NCBI RefSeq assembly: GCF_012273895.1
Contig: NC_052106.1
Span: 6,138,001 to 6,202,000, forward strand
Direction of reading: 5' to 3'
Length of the DNA: 64,000 bases
Source of the DNA: Zerene cesonia
Lineage: Eukaryota > Arthropoda > Insecta > Lepidoptera > Pieridae
Positions within the stretch are counted from its first letter, which is position 1; every line of letters starts with the position of its first letter. Made by a program: the position numbers and the translations under genes. The notes beneath the pieces are model-generated. The model did no database searches and was not told where the DNA came from. It saw only the letters and a list, made by a program, of their open reading frames with translations. Below, piece after piece: positions 1 to 12,923 of this stretch.

Positions 1-394
1 CCCATGTAGAAGATTGTTATCACCAAATTTTATAACCCTATTTATTAGATTTAAAGGAGCTGAGATTAAATTATCTCAGCTCTCTTATATTATCATATAT
101 TAGTATTTTTCCGATTCATCTTTTAATTATGCTATAGTCGTTGTTATTAATGTGATGTTTAAAAAAAGAGGAAAAGGAAAAATTGTAAATGAAAAAAAAA
201 CGAAATCAATAAATGATTTTTTTATTAAATAGTTTCTTTCATTTACACTAGCGCTAATGACTATTCCCATAACATTGCTGTAGCAAACAGATTAGCCTAT
301 GTTATCGATGAAACTGCAGCCTAATTCACAAAATGCAGGCAACGATAATCCTAAATAATGGTAAATACCAATTAACCAGTCCATTCTTATCTTC

Positions 395-572
395 ATCATC
401 ATCATCCCATCCACGTTCCCACTGCTGGGACACAGGCCTCCTATGAGGTTTCAGGCCACAATCCACCACGCTGGCCAAGTGTGGGTTGGCAGATGTCTCA
501 TGTCGTCGAACTTTTGATTCTTGGACATGCCGGTTTCCTCACGATGTTTTCCTTCACCGTTTTAAGCAGCAT
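395..572 (-). repeat. LINE-like 3' tail repeat, copy 1
   Basis: Begins on the plus strand with a CATCATCATCATC run and continues through 'cccactgctgggacacaggcctc' type sequence to 'tccttcaccgtttt'. Close relatives lie at 25686-25860, 52297-52475 (opposite orientation) and 56884-56938. The ATG/TGA microsatellite at one end suits the 3' end of a non-LTR retrotransposon. The family assignment is inference. Confidence 0.6.
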
Positions 573-1619
573 TCTTATCTTACACGCTATATATTTTTCT
601 TTTATATTACTTCAATACAACTGATACGTACGTGACATTTAAGTTTTGACTACTTCTACACAATTGAAACTAGTTTTCACCACTCGCTACACAATAATTT
701 GGAAGTTCTCTTACAGTCAAGTACAAAGCCCTTTAAACACACCATCTTGAATTAGTGGTACCCAAATTTTCAAAGCATTTCTACAATTAACTCTTGAATG
801 TTCCACAATATCAAGGGCCATTTCTTGCAAAAGGTGGACGCGTATTTGTCTCTAGATACAGTTTTCCAAAAGACCTAAAAAAACAAAATAAAGAACTGAA
901 ATTCATTAAGCGTACAACTATGAAACATTTTAAATAAAGCACTGTACAATGGTTTTAAATAACAATGCCCATAATAATTTAGCTCAATATTTCGAAAGCC
1001 GAAAGCGTTTTACTGCTGGTTACAACAATTATAAGAGAACATTTAAAAGCGTTTGCAAAAGTATAAATGTATAATTATTCTACAGGAGAAAATTTTCAAC
1101 TCACGCAGAAGTAAAAAATCCTTTATAACTGTGTACCTAACACATCTAAACATTTCATTGCAACCCCAAGTTAGTTTTATTATCGAGACAAGTGAATTCA
1201 TGATCCGTACGTGCTTTATGCGTGCTCGTAAAACGCCCGCAAATATTGACCTAGCCAGTGTTATGGGTCTGTCTACAAATGCAATCAGTATGAGCAATCA
1301 ACGTTATGTGGTAATATAGAACAGTGAACTTTTGCTTATTAATCCTCGTAGAGCTAACGTTGGTGTTAATGGAAATAATGAAAAACTATGGAGATGATGT
1401 TTCTCCCGATTCGTGATATTATAATTTGTAAGAACACATAAGAACAAAGTACCTATTATATTGCAAGTGATTCTAAAAGATCACAATATATTGCAAGTAA
1501 CACAGCAAATGCAATTAACATTTCAAGTCAAAGCCATCATACAAATCTACCTTTGAAACTCTTTGTAACCACGCTAACCGCAAAATAAATACCAACATTA
1601 ACAATACAATCTTAATACA

Positions 1620-1815
1620 TATAAGAACAGGGACTCACGATGGTTGCGCCTGATATCCCAAATACCCGTCGATAGAGAAACCGCAAGAGGAGGAGGCATT
1701 CCTCCACTCGCTACACGCGGTGGCGGGGAATCCCCAGGGGTTGCGTAATGACTCGGCGAAAAGCCGCCACGCACGGTTGTGGCTGCAACCATCTGGGGAA
1801 TTTGATGGTATTTTT
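1620..1815. other. unclassified GC-rich segment with terminal inverted repeat
   Basis: A GC-rich block of about 190 bp in AT-rich surroundings. GATGGTTGC near its left end (about 1638) is matched by GCAACCATC near its right end (about 1783), so the block could fold on itself. It includes an open frame without recognisable protein similarity. It may be a fragment of a mobile element; I do not recognise the family. Confidence 0.35.
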
Positions 1816-2040
1816 ATTGGCTAACGTATTATTACGGTAAATTCGAAGCAACGAAGCCATTACTTATCAGTATTGCTCATATGAGAAGTAGATTAAAGGC
1901 AAAACAATTTTGTTTTATTGTTTTGTTCGTGTGGCTTGTAAGAATCTCGAAATAATTTCCTCAATGAATAGAAACGCTACGTCGTCGAACTATGTCAAAC
2001 CATTGATTTTTATAAAATGTTAAATATTTGATATTATAAA

Positions 2041-2215
2041 AGGATACCGGAAGCCCGTATCTTTATCCTCCGTCCTTACCAGTCTATTCCTTTATACCAG
2101 TCGTCAATCCTTTTCTTATCCTTTACACCTTAAAAGCGGTCACCGGATTTGCAGCGGCCCTCCGCAAATGTTCATGGGCGGTGATGATCACTTACCATTG
2201 CGAACAACAATCTAA
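2041..2215 (+). repeat. lepidopteran SINE-like element, 3' part
   Basis: Shares with the full copies at 16545-16850 and 51028-51360 the order 'cccgt...ccagtc.tc..tcc...taaaagcgg...aaatgttcatgggcggtgatgatc.cttacca'. The 5' part and poly(A) tail are missing, so this is a diverged, truncated copy. Confidence 0.6.
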
Positions 2216-3425
2216 ATTGCCAATATTATATAAAAAAGCAACAATAATATTATCTACATGATATAACTTTATTTTTACTGTAACTAGGTATTTTTGTACT
2301 TCCAAATTTCGAGACAGAAAACCAAGTGGAAGTTATCTTAAAAGTATAACAAGTTTACAAGAGCTCGGACCATAATACGTCTGTATTCGGTGTAAATAAA
2401 ACAGTCCTAAACTACTTTATCTCTGAAACTAACCTATTTCCCGCATGTATCGAAGCGGAAATACGGGAAGCATTGCATTGGATAGTTTTAAAAAAACATA
2501 CTAGAAATAGCATTTGATATAGTTGGTAATAGATAGTTCTATTAAGTGTGCTAACTCAATTGAATACATTTTAAAATACGAAATGAAACAGAAGTTGTGC
2601 ATACAGCTGCTTATTATCAACAATTTGTCTACTGCAAGAAATATCTAAATTCATATGTTCTGACCTTTCAGGCTCACGTACCTAACATTCTTAGAACCGA
2701 TATAAGTGTCATTTGAAAATGATTTTATCATCAAAATCTACCAAAACACAGCAAAAGGTCTTCAATTTCCGCCTCTAACCCCACGGGAGCAAAACAAACC
2801 CGCTACGAGTAAAAGCCCTACTTTATCAGTCCCGATAACCCAATACGATATTGACATTTGGACGATCAATTTTTGGAAACGGGCCAACTAAGGGGACCTG
2901 CATTTCACGTCCAAACACGTGACGTAATAGAGGCCCGCTTCTGGGTGTTATTGGATCCTGGCGTTTGTTTTTTGGCAAGGATTAAAGTAAACCTGTTAAG
3001 AATATTCAGTAATATGTATTTAAAGTTATATGTATAGTGCTTCAAATACTTTCCACAGCCTTTGTAGTCGATACTTGGGTGCAAATTAAAGAACATAGTT
3101 ACATGAAACTCATTTCTGTATCTTCGCTTTGTTCTTTAAATGTTTTGCATTCAATATACGCTTTGGTTTAACTGTAAATACAACGAATGATCCTGAATAA
3201 AAAACTCAATTAAATATATTACTAATAATAACTAACCGCTATTAAAACGTCTTGTTATGACAGGATCAAAATCAAATCACTTCTAAATAAAATAAATACA
3301 CACACGCACTAATATTTATTTCAAAAATGTTACTTATGGGCTTAATGGAATACATACTTCGATTTATTAATGAGATATATATATATCTAGTATTTTCTTG
3401 TGATTTTTCGCGAGTATGATACACT

Positions 3426-3475
3426 TAGAAATTAAAAACTATTTAAAAGCTTTCAATTTCTAAATATATAATATG
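3426..3475. repeat. short hairpin repeat related to the 12-kb foldback
   Basis: TTAGAAATT and AATTTCTAA form an inverted repeat, followed by 'atataatatgtcg'. The arms and following sequence resemble the ends of the larger foldback at 11958-12092 and the half copy at 21245-21305. Confidence 0.4.
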
Positions 3476-5491
3476 TCGAGTGTAAAGCCAACAACGGAAA
3501 CATAAATTATTTGAATATGCGTAAAATGTATCGTAAAAACATGTATACAAAAAATTATAAATAAGTATTATAGTTTTATATTCACATTATTATAATAAAA
3601 CTCAACGACTAAAAAACAGCTAAATTATATTATATAAAGTTTACGAGAGCATCCAACTGTTACTCTAGCAGATTTATTAGTGCATTAGCTCTTCTCACGT
3701 ACCTAGTTTTAATATTTTAATTCCTGCTAAGCTGAAAATATGATAATCAGTATGAAACACGCTTCCCTAGTCTTATATGCAACGCCGGCGTGGGCGAAGA
3801 GAAGTAACCTTTCGACGAGAATTGAATAAAATTATATTATTTGATATAATTTATTCGTCGGAACGTTTGAATTCGTACAAAAATAGTTTTTACAAGTAAA
3901 AGAGCAGCTACCATAATACCGTTTCCAGTAATAAGTAGTATTATAAACAATTTAAATCAAAGATAGCTAAATTGCTTCAACTCATCTGTTTAGATAGAAA
4001 TCGGATACGACAGGATCGCGCCTGTAGCAGTACGGGGGTTACCCCATGAAACTTTTATTTGTTAACATTTTCAAATTGCTGACTTAAGAATTCATTTGAT
4101 CAAATGGATAATATTAAAGTCATGCTAGTGTAAGTTGCTACTACCGTGCGAAATTAACTTTATTTTTAAATTCTCGTTACGTTCAAATTAATAACTAATA
4201 AAAAAATACAAGTAAATTAATTATTACCTACTTTATTATTGTGAATGTCTCGTCATTTGAAAAATCTGATTCTTATTAAACAATACCGTTTGTTTGTTTT
4301 ACCTGTTTACAAAATTATGACTATACAAATATGTTTATTCAGCGTAAAACATTTTATTATAAAAATTCGTTGACAACCCTATATTAATGCCATATAGGTG
4401 TTCTCGCGCTCTCCACTTCAGCGAGGAGCTAATGAAACCAATTTCTTGTTCAAGCCTTCACCTTTCGAAATTAGGTTCGCGTTAAATCAAATTGTTCACA
4501 CCAAGGTAGTATCAGGTAATTGGCTGAATTCTAATTGACTCAAGTATGGCATTAAAGAAGATGCTTTTGTGTGTATGTTATTTCTGTAACAGAAACATTG
4601 TTTTGTTTCTGGCTTCAAAGATGATGTTATATTATATTGTTGATTATGGAATAAACATGAAATATATAGAGGCTATTTTGCAATAAATTTGTTAAAAACC
4701 GACGTAGCATTATTCGTATACGAGTGCTTTTTGAAAACTATGAATACTGCATACTCACATTTAAACCTAATAAAACAATCATACCTACTGTAAACTGCAG
4801 TAAAACATCGGTACTGAATGAGCTAATTAACGTAATTACTAATAAATAAAAAAACAATGAAAGCGCACCGCAATCTCATAATAACGTTCAGTGTAACCGC
4901 GGTCGTAATAATTACCCCCAACCCTCTGCAGCATCCGCGTGACGTCACAACATCGATCGCTCCCGAAAGGGTCGCAAATTCATTGTTCCGTTCCGACAAT
5001 GAAGGCCAACGCTTTGTACATTTTTTACGTCTTTTGATAACCCTTAAAGCTCGGGTTCTACTTAATTTGGGACACAGCCAGATAAAAAAAGTATTATTAG
5101 GGTTGTCGCAGTGCCTTTGCATTATGTAACAGCTCTTGTTTTGAAGAGTTGCAATAATGTATTCATTAGAGACGAGGTTAAAAACGCTGACTATTTAGAA
5201 TCATTTTTGTTATTTTAAAATATTTGACATAATGTTTATGAATGAAATATACAATTGTTTTTCATATCATTGAAAGTATAAGTAACGTCACTCTTAATTA
5301 TTAAATACTTCAATTCCTTGTTAGGAAAATTTTTGCAATATTTCACAGTTTCGTTCAATAATTAATTATTATCATAGGATAATTGCATGCATTTAAGATT
5401 CAATATTGGAAGTACACAGACATTGTAAATAAAGATTCAGACTTATAGACCATAAGTTTATCGTATTTATCATAATAAAAATAAAACTTAC

Positions 5492-8400
5492 AAACAAAAT
5501 TGACCTGTCGGTTCCGAATAAGTTCGTCAAACCAGCACCCCGGTTGAATCCATTCCCCAGGATTAGGATAGAAATCCACATGACCGATCGCTTGTGGGAA
5601 ACCGAAGACACCCGGGTTCGTGTGAATCACATCTACGAATGTAGCATCATCCTTTGTGAGATGCCCTTCACTGTCATATAAACTATAGCCGGGGAAAGCT
5701 GGGTCTAAGCCTGGATACATAAAAACGTGTTTTAAAAATTTTTGACTGATAAAAAAATTAAGGGTGGTAACTAACATAACATCACAATATAACTCAATGC
5801 AATGTTAATATGAAGGGGTCCAGCTAATTTAAAAATAAATAATGAAGTGATAAATGCTTGTAAACAATTATAACGCATTTATTAACTTAGCTCTTTACAT
5901 TATTTCATAAAGCTCACAGGTTGCTTTAAACGAACTGCAAAACTCTGGTTTCCAAACAACTATTCAATAATGTTTCAGCAGAAGAATGAGTGCTTAAAAT
6001 TAAAATGGAGTCTATCCACTTATGGATAAAATCTCCAATTACCTTTACCAATGATATTATACGTACCAGTAATCCTTCCCAGCGTTAAGCCCCTTTGCTT
6101 CAATTCTTTACCCGTAAATCCAGCTGCTTCAGCGCCTAAAGAGAATCCTATAATGTGTATAGAGCTAGTAGGAGTACCGTGTGAGTCTAGATACTGGACG
6201 AAATCAGCGAGCCTCGTTGCCATATACCTTGTATTTTCAACTGCCGAAATGTACCTGAAAATACACCCTATTGATAAATATATATGCATATGAATAAAAT
6301 TCAATTCGCTCGAGCTAGAAAACTATTTAGATAAGCGTATAATTTCATAGAACTTTCATAATATAAGGTTCGCAAAAGATTGGCAAGCATTCGTTATGAA
6401 CAAAAGTATTGGGATTCGGGAAACGTATTGAATACGTGACATTCCTGTGGTTACATTGGCATAAATATTATTAGTACATTAGATATATTATAATACAAAT
6501 GTTTGAGTTTATGTTTGAGTCATAATCTTATAACAAATAGCGAGACTAAAAGACTATTAAACTTACCAAGGAAATGCGATAAGACGGGACCAGTCCACGC
6601 TTATAAAGTTGTAATTGCCAGTGCTCAAAAATGCTAAAAAGAAAATAATGTTTCCATGCTATAGCATTTTTAAAAATTTATTGCGATCCGAATAGGTTCT
6701 TAATCTCTTATGATAGAATAAACTTTGAGATTAAGGATTCAAAAAATTTTAAAGTAAGAAGAAGTATCCAGTACAGTAGTGGTAGTATTTGAGAAGTGAA
6801 AGCAATTTTCATTAAATTTTCGTTGTGTTTTTTTATTACTGACTTGTTACTAGGGATTAAAAATAAAAAAAAACTACATAATATTGAAATGTAAAACATC
6901 CTATAAAATGTACTGTCATTGTATTCAAGTTCCTGTCAACATAAAAACGCATGCAGAAAATGTCACATAAAAATTGTGTCGGAAGTGATGACGTCATTAC
7001 CACGAGCCGTTGCAGGCGATGTGACGTTTTATTTCACTTTTTTCTATTTATATTTTGAATAATCCATTTTATTTATATTTCTTTTCCAGTTTGCAAATAT
7101 TTTTTTTAGATACACCTAGATTTCAAGACATTTGTTTGTGAAGTATTCTCAAAGTTTCTGAAGATCAATTTAATCGAAACTAAAGGTCAAGCTTATTTAT
7201 TGATAAAACTTATAAGTTTTTTTTTGCAACAAAATACATAAGGTTTTAACTAACTTATACAAAATTTCTTATTATTTTTTTGTCTGTATTTTTTTATTTT
7301 CGTTAGTAAAAAAAAACCTATACTAAAAATGTGTTACAACCTATACTAAAAATATGTTGTACACTTAAAAAAATTACATACCATTTTTTAGAGTCACCGT
7401 GCTGACACCAGTGGGAGCTTCGGAAAAGCCAAATAAGTAAATGACTGTGGGATAGCTTGCGTTATATCTTGAACGTAATAGTGAATTCCTATCGTTTACT
7501 TTGATCAATTCTGGTGAGTGCAAATAAGGCCTGAAAAATATTGTAAAGTTAAATCATAGTTACATGTTACAATTTAACATGAAATACAATATACGAGCAA
7601 AAAAACAATATAAAGATTATTGTCATATTTACCGGTACCACAGAATTATAAGTATAAGTACCGATACGTATGAAAGGACATCATTAAATAAAAAAATACT
7701 GCTTTAGAAGTAACGTAAAAATGGCGCAATAATAATATTTTTTTATGTTTAAAATTTGCCGAGACATAGCAATATTTATTATACAACTGCTTACAATACT
7801 TGTGATCTTTGTTACCTTCGATGTTTAGTTAAAACAAGATACATAATAAAAGATACATTAAGTGGAGTAATTTTTAATAATAGAAGTTTGCTCCAAATAC
7901 TAATCCAATTGAACCAAACTAAATTTTCATTTTTTTTTTTTTATTTGCAAGCTGTTGCCTGGCATGCGGTCGCATTTAAATTTTATGTAGTTCTGACAAT
8001 TACAAGTTGGTTTCATTGTAAAAAAAAAAACATTATTTTATGTATGATTTAATTTCACACATACTTCTATTGACATATAACGTAACCTCTGTATAAATCA
8101 CAATACAAATTGAATACGAAAGCACGTTATGTGTAGCGAAGGCTTGGAGTTATTATGATGAATGATCCAGCGTCCTTCACATGACTTTGCGGAATAAACA
8201 GTACTGATTGCGATATCATTTGGAACCATCACTCTGAATCTATTTACGAATTTATTTGGGCATTCTCGAAAATTTTCAAAATATTCTGACCTCTTTTATA
8301 AATATCCATCTTTACAATTAAAATTGTAATGATAGTTCTAAAGGTTTAATAAGGCGATCCATAAACAATTTTTTCATCAATTTCAGAATTTAATAATATA

Positions 8401-8596
8401 ATGGTGAATAAACCATGACATACAAAAACTGTAAAACACATAAACTGTAAAAGATATTCATCGCTATCCATACTATATAAAAAAAAATGTGCATACCTTG
8501 TAAAAAGCCTGTATTTTATGTCATTGCGGTCATTTCTCGGACAGCAGTCTGTGCAATCCCCAATGGGCGCTGGCATGAAACATACCTGCACTGCGC
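5492..8596 (-). CDS. secreted pancreatic-type triacylglycerol lipase (partial gene model)
   Basis: Five exons join in phase on the minus strand: 8596-8497, 7530-7382, 6633-6567, 6254-6067, 5710-5492, all with GT-AG borders. The encoded order is that of the insect pancreatic lipase family: an N-terminal 'CCPRNDRNDIKYRLFTR' type segment, the VDWS strand, the nucleophile elbow G-F-S-L-G (catalytic Ser), G-L-D-P-A (catalytic Asp) and G-H-V-D-F (catalytic His). All three triad residues are present, so the enzyme is probably active in hydrolysing acylglycerol or phospholipid esters outside the cell; which substrate cannot be told. The first exon is only a candidate (12402-12447). The last exon ends with one base of a codon at a strong GTAAGT donor, so at least one exon with the conserved Cys-Ser-His region is missing. 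No frameshift or stop is seen. Confidence 0.9.
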
Positions 8597-9644
8597 CTGA
8601 AATCATAAAAATATTTTTCGCTTTACTTGCAATTCTTCGTAATAACTGTGGTTACAAACGTAACTGCGTTTTTTTAAATATTGGATGGTCGTTGCAAAGT
8701 TTTGAATTTAGAATGTGAATGACCTTTCTCGCCTATATGCTATTTAATTTTTTCTTTTTCAACCAGGTTTTTACAAGGAGGTCGTTTGGACAGCATTTTA
8801 ATCAAAACTAGATCAAAAGCCACACTACTCAAAATCTTTGCTTTTTCAAAATAATTTTGAGTTTAAAAAACCATCTCATTGTAAAATATTCTAAGCGTCA
8901 CATTTGGCGCGTCATTACGTCATAAAAAAGCCAAGTCAATCTTCGTAAATATTATAAATTACAAGTATTTTCGTTTGTCCTTAACATTTTTAAGTTGTAT
9001 TATTTTACACTATATATATTACACTATATATATTATATGTATATAGTTATGTTATGGATTGTTATCATTGTTTCACGACACGATGATGAGATCTAAATCG
9101 GAAAACATTATCTCGAAAAAGTCACAAAAATGACATTACTGCAAATGCCAAGAGTTAAAAAAGGAGGCCAACTTTTAAACCACCGTATGTATGACATCAT
9201 CACTTCATAACTAGTTTTAACTTATATTCTTTTAAAATATGCGACAAAAAATTAAATTGATAATTTTCTGTGGTAACAATAAAACAACGGATTTTTTTCT
9301 TTCATGTCTCATATAAAATGAAATGTCAATTCTCGCTAACATTTTTATAAACATGAGTACTAAGTAGAATGAGTAAATATATTCAAAGCCACGCGCGATA
9401 GATATCAGATTACGCTCGACTACCATTGCATGTTAAGGTTACAATAAAGCCTATTTGATCTCGACCTTACTATTGAACTAACAATACAATTGTTGATCGA
9501 TAATCAGTTTACACACTTTTACTTTATGGGCTTACACACGTGGATTTATAAAATCATTAATTGAATATATATATTTTTTTAATTTTCTAATGAGTTTTTC
9601 ATTAGTCAGGCAGCTTGTTAAAAACCACAGCTTTGAAGATTCTA

Positions 9645-9647
<3 letters not shown>

Positions 9648-9709
<62 letters not shown>
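9648..9709. repeat. (TA)n microsatellite
   Basis: About 30 uninterrupted TA dinucleotides. It opens a meaningless Ile-Tyr frame on the minus strand. Confidence 0.98.
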
Positions 9710-9710
<1 letters not shown>

Positions 9711-10125
9711 GGAATATAGAAATTCTCCTGGCCGCTCGTAAATATTTAAATAAGGAATAGTATGTTTTTGAAATGAAAGATTCATTTATATAGCGATCAA
9801 ACCACATTGGACGGTATTATGAGCCCCTGTGAACTCAATATGTCTTAAAATACAGAAACACTCTCCATTCCTTTTTTCTCGTCATACTGATATTTTGTTG
9901 AAATTCGACCATCTCTTTGTATAACTCACAATAGATACTGTATTCACCGATATTATACCCACGTATCATATTGAACCATTAAGTCAACAAATCTACATTG
10001 TACCAAAAGGAAGTTTATGATGAATCATTGGGGGATGAAAAATCGGCCACTTTACTTATAATACGCAATACATAGCGGGTAAATTTAATCGATAACTGTC
10101 AATAAGGAAATATGTATTTTATTGT

Positions 10126-10300
10126 GGTAGTCGAGCATGCTTCGGTACGAATTGGGCCAGGTTGCACCGGGGAAGTACCACACCCCACAGAAGACCGGCG
10201 TGAAATAGCATACAGCTGTGTTTCTTTCGGTGAGTGGGGGAGCCGAAGCCCCATACCCTTTTCCTTACCCTTCCGTTCCTTTCCTATATTACTCTCGTCG
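10126..10300 (+). repeat. lepidopteran SINE-like element, 5' part
   Basis: Starts 'gtggtagtcgagcatgcttc' and runs through the block that contains 'ccggggaagtaccacacccc' and 'ggtgagtgggggagccg'. It matches the 5' halves of the copies at 45156 and, reversed, at 51028-51360. The 3' half is missing. Confidence 0.75.
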
Positions 10301-11957
10301 ATCCGATATATTTAATTATTCGTTAATAATCTACATTGCGTACATAGTGTCTCGTAACAATTTTGCATTTTACGTTTATGATATGTCTTTCTTTGATGCG
10401 AAACGTCTATAACCGCACGTAAAACCGATTTCTGGCGTGGTTACATCTGCCAGGCGTTCCGTGACGGCTTCATTTTGTTTATTCTATGATTTATAAGAAA
10501 ACATAAAACTGCATAATGCCTATTAAGTTTTCTTAAACATAGTACCAATTTTAAAGGAATAAAATGATAGGTAGGTACTATCTTTGCTTTCGGTAATAGT
10601 TTTGTCTTTGCATAATACTTTGTTCTTACGGAGAACTCATAATTGTATTGCAATATTCAATAATGATTATTTTATAACAAAGTAGTCATTACCGTTTAAG
10701 CGCAATAAACGTTTTACATTTCAATAAATGACAATACTTCTATATAATTACCGATTACACGATATCTAATTAAATTCCCAATGAATTATTATCTAAGAAA
10801 ATATTCAATCTAGCAATATTATTACCATGTTTCGCCATGAGAATAATTCTAGACTTTTTTTTATAATTATTTTTTTTTTTATCTATTCGATTCGATTCTA
10901 AATGAGATTCAGATGCGACATTGTTTGGACTTTGGAGGGTAATTATTACTGCTTATTATTGTCTGCCTATATGTCAGATCTTTCTGTTCGTTCATACTAA
11001 TCCCCGAAATAGCTGTACTGCTTTTGATGTCACTTTGCCTGCCGTTGACCGCATAATTAATTAGGTTAACTATTATTATCGGATAAAAAAATTATAATTT
11101 AAATGATTTGTTATACAATAATACATTCAGAAACCAAAAAATGACAGTTTCCGATCAAGAACCTTAAAATATAAATTTATTATATTTCAATAAACAATAG
11201 TACATTCCCATTGGCAAATACCCGTAAATTATTATCGTTCGCTTTATCACCCATTCAATTTATTTATTTATTGAAATAGAATTTTATTCTATTTAATAAA
11301 ATCAATTTGGAGGTTATCACATGAACACTTTAGAAAATAATATGTACCTTCATATTATATAGTACTCGCAGTCCACTCCAGCTTCGGTCGTGGTACAAAT
11401 GTGTCTCAATATATGGACAGTCGAATATCCTTTGTAACACAGGTTTAACCTGGTACATGGATCATTGTTTAAAAATTAAACCATAAAGCTTAATTCACCT
11501 GCATACATAATTTGTGTAACTCAATGCCTAAAGTGTATTTATTTCTGCTTAAAATAAATTTTATTACATATATATATTTTTTTACGTATGTAGCCTGTAA
11601 ATAGCCCATAGAAAGAATTTTTTTTAGTACCAGAAACTGGTGCGTTTAAATAAAAAACTCTGCGTTTATATTATTATATTGGTATACATATATTATATTA
11701 TATTAGTATATTTTTTATATAATACGACGTATTTCTATGACGTCACTTATTATCAGCAATATGTAGTTCGTATGACTTTCAAGCACTTTCCTAAAGGTAA
11801 GACAATACGTGCGAGATATAAAGCCAAATCTATGCAGCTCTTGACGAAGTGTTCTTCCAATTTCATTAATTTTTTGCTAAAATGCTATCTTCATAACAAG
11901 ATTCCTATCATATCAGCAAAATAATCAACATATATTCAAAGAATCCCTACTAATATT

Positions 11958-12092
11958 TAGAAATTAAAGACTTTTATACGGATTTTAAACGCGATTTATT
12001 CTTGATATTATTAACCCGACATTTCGAACACTACAGCGAGCGTGGTATAAATCGCGTTTAAAATCCGTTAAAGAGTCTTTAATTTCTTAATG
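11958..12092. repeat. foldback (long inverted-repeat) element
   Basis: Two arms of roughly 42 bases are inverted copies: the left arm runs from AGAAATTAAAGACT through CGGATTTTAAACGCGATTTA, and the right arm from TAAATCGCGTTTAAAATCCG through AGTCTTTAATTTCT. A spacer of about 50 bases contains 'cccgacatttcgaacacta'. A half copy lies at 21245-21305. This suits a non-autonomous foldback or MITE; no target duplication was established. Confidence 0.75.
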
Positions 12093-12139
12093 TATAATAC
12101 TCGCGTGAATGCCTACCAATAACCTCATTTTGAAAGTAA

Positions 12140-12322
12140 CTCTGTCCCTCTGTTTCTTCACGCCTAAACTATAGAACCGCTTTCGATTAGATTTTGTTAG
12201 AACATAGTTTGAGACCCGTGAAAGGAAATCCGGAAATCACACTGGAATAGCAACTGTGCCGGTAAAACCCCAAGGCAAGAATTATTTCTTTTCCCTACGC
12301 GGCCAAAGACGCGGGCATGAAC
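12140..12322. repeat. dispersed short repeat ending '...cgcgggca...ctagta'
   Basis: The segment from 'ctgtccctctgtttcttcac' through 'ccctacgcggccaaagacgc' resembles a very common lepidopteran repeat with a pyrimidine-rich start, a 'gaaccg..ttcgatt' middle and an 'acgcgg.c.aag.cgcggg' end. It also makes an ATG followed by GTAAGT that could be mistaken for a first exon. Confidence 0.55.
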
Positions 12323-12401
12323 CTAGTAAGTACATTATAAAACACTGCTGAGGCACGGGCTTCCTATAAGGTTGATATTTACTTTAAATAAAACTACTTA
12401 C

Positions 12402-12447
12402 CAATAAATACAGACATGAGTTTACACACAGAGTTATTCATCAACAT
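12402..12447 (-). CDS. candidate first exon of the lipase gene
   Basis: On the minus strand an ATG at 12447 opens 15 codons (MLMNNSVCKLMSVFI) and one extra base before a perfect GTAAGT donor. The next lipase exon at 8596 needs exactly one preceding base, and joining gives G-A-V-Q-V-C-F, extending a hydrophobic stretch that could be a signal peptide. A second in-frame ATG is at 12417. The assignment rests only on phase, donor quality and hydrophobicity, and requires an intron of about 3.8 kb. Confidence 0.35.
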
Positions 12448-12923
12448 ATTGGCAGTGACATTTACTGTTCGATATATAAATTTAGCGGGAAACTGGAAAG
12501 AGAACACGAGGCAAACGTTTGCATTTTCTTTAACGAACCCGCAGAATTTTCACACAATGGACACCACACAATGCTTCGGCACTCGTTAAAAACTTTTATA
12601 GAGCATTTCGATTAACCGACCGAGCTCAACTTAAATGGCATACAAAATTTACGGGAAGAAAAAATGTGCTACTCTAAGTATACGCAGACACTATGAAAAT
12701 ATGCTATCGCCGCAGCGATACCCTACAAACTGCTAACTTAACGTCACAATAGAAAATTATGCAATTGTTCTTATAAATTTTTTCTTAGCGATAAAGGTAA
12801 AGGTTGGTCGAAATTGGGCTCTGTCGAATTGATTGAGAGTTGCGACCGCCATCAGACAGAATTGCGGAAACAATATCTGTTTTGTAATAATATTTGTTAC
12901 GTTTTTATAGCTGTTTTATCCAA
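12448..12923. promoter_or_regulatory. possible divergent promoter region, lipase and RING gene
   Basis: If the two candidate start exons (12402-12447 minus, 12924-12941 plus) are correct, this 476-bp stretch separates divergent starts. It is less repetitive than its flanks and has no coding signal. I see no defined core promoter element, so the role is inferred from position only. Confidence 0.25.

Larger units (their letters stand above)
1..5485. other. intergenic or distal lipase 3' region, no gene supported
   Basis: AT-rich non-coding DNA downstream of the last lipase exon that I could place. It should hold the final lipase exon if the gene ends inside the window, but I did not find one with an acceptor, correct phase and the expected Cys-Ser-His motif. 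It contains the repeats at 395-572, 1620-1815, 2041-2215 and 3426-3475 listed separately. Short open frames on both strands here have no recognisable domain or splice context. Confidence 0.6.
8597..12401. other. intron or intergenic DNA upstream of the lipase exons
   Basis: No coding exon is supported here. It holds a short AT-rich stretch near 9000-9050, the (TA)n tract at 9648-9709, a SINE fragment at 10126-10300, the foldback at 11958-12092 and a dispersed repeat at 12140-12322. If the candidate exon at 12402-12447 is right, this is lipase intron 1. Confidence 0.5.

Noticed and set aside
395..430. CATCATCATC array as a possible CRISPR-like or regulatory repeat
   Set aside because: It is a trinucleotide tail belonging to the LINE-like repeat family; no spacer structure, and the genome is eukaryotic.
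1053..1319. Open frame of 88 codons ending 'MGLSTNAISMSNQRYVVI', faintly reminiscent of an insect chemoreceptor C-terminus
   Set aside because: No diagnostic motif, no convincing acceptor or upstream exons, and an overlapping frame of similar length on the other strand.
2706..2891. Proline/serine-containing 61-codon frame on the plus strand
   Set aside because: No splice context, no recognisable domain, and AT-rich repeat surroundings; chance is likely.
4823..5129. Overlapping frames of about 90-100 codons on both strands
   Set aside because: They share a short stretch of higher GC and mirror each other; neither has domain or splice support.
9532..9807. 91-codon frame with an Ile-Tyr run
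   Set aside because: Produced by the (TA)n microsatellite.
12286..12335. ATG followed by a GTAAGT donor (ATGAACCTA|gtaagt) as a first exon of the RING gene
   Set aside because: The bases are part of a dispersed repeat end; the exon at 12924-12941 has a better context and correct phase.
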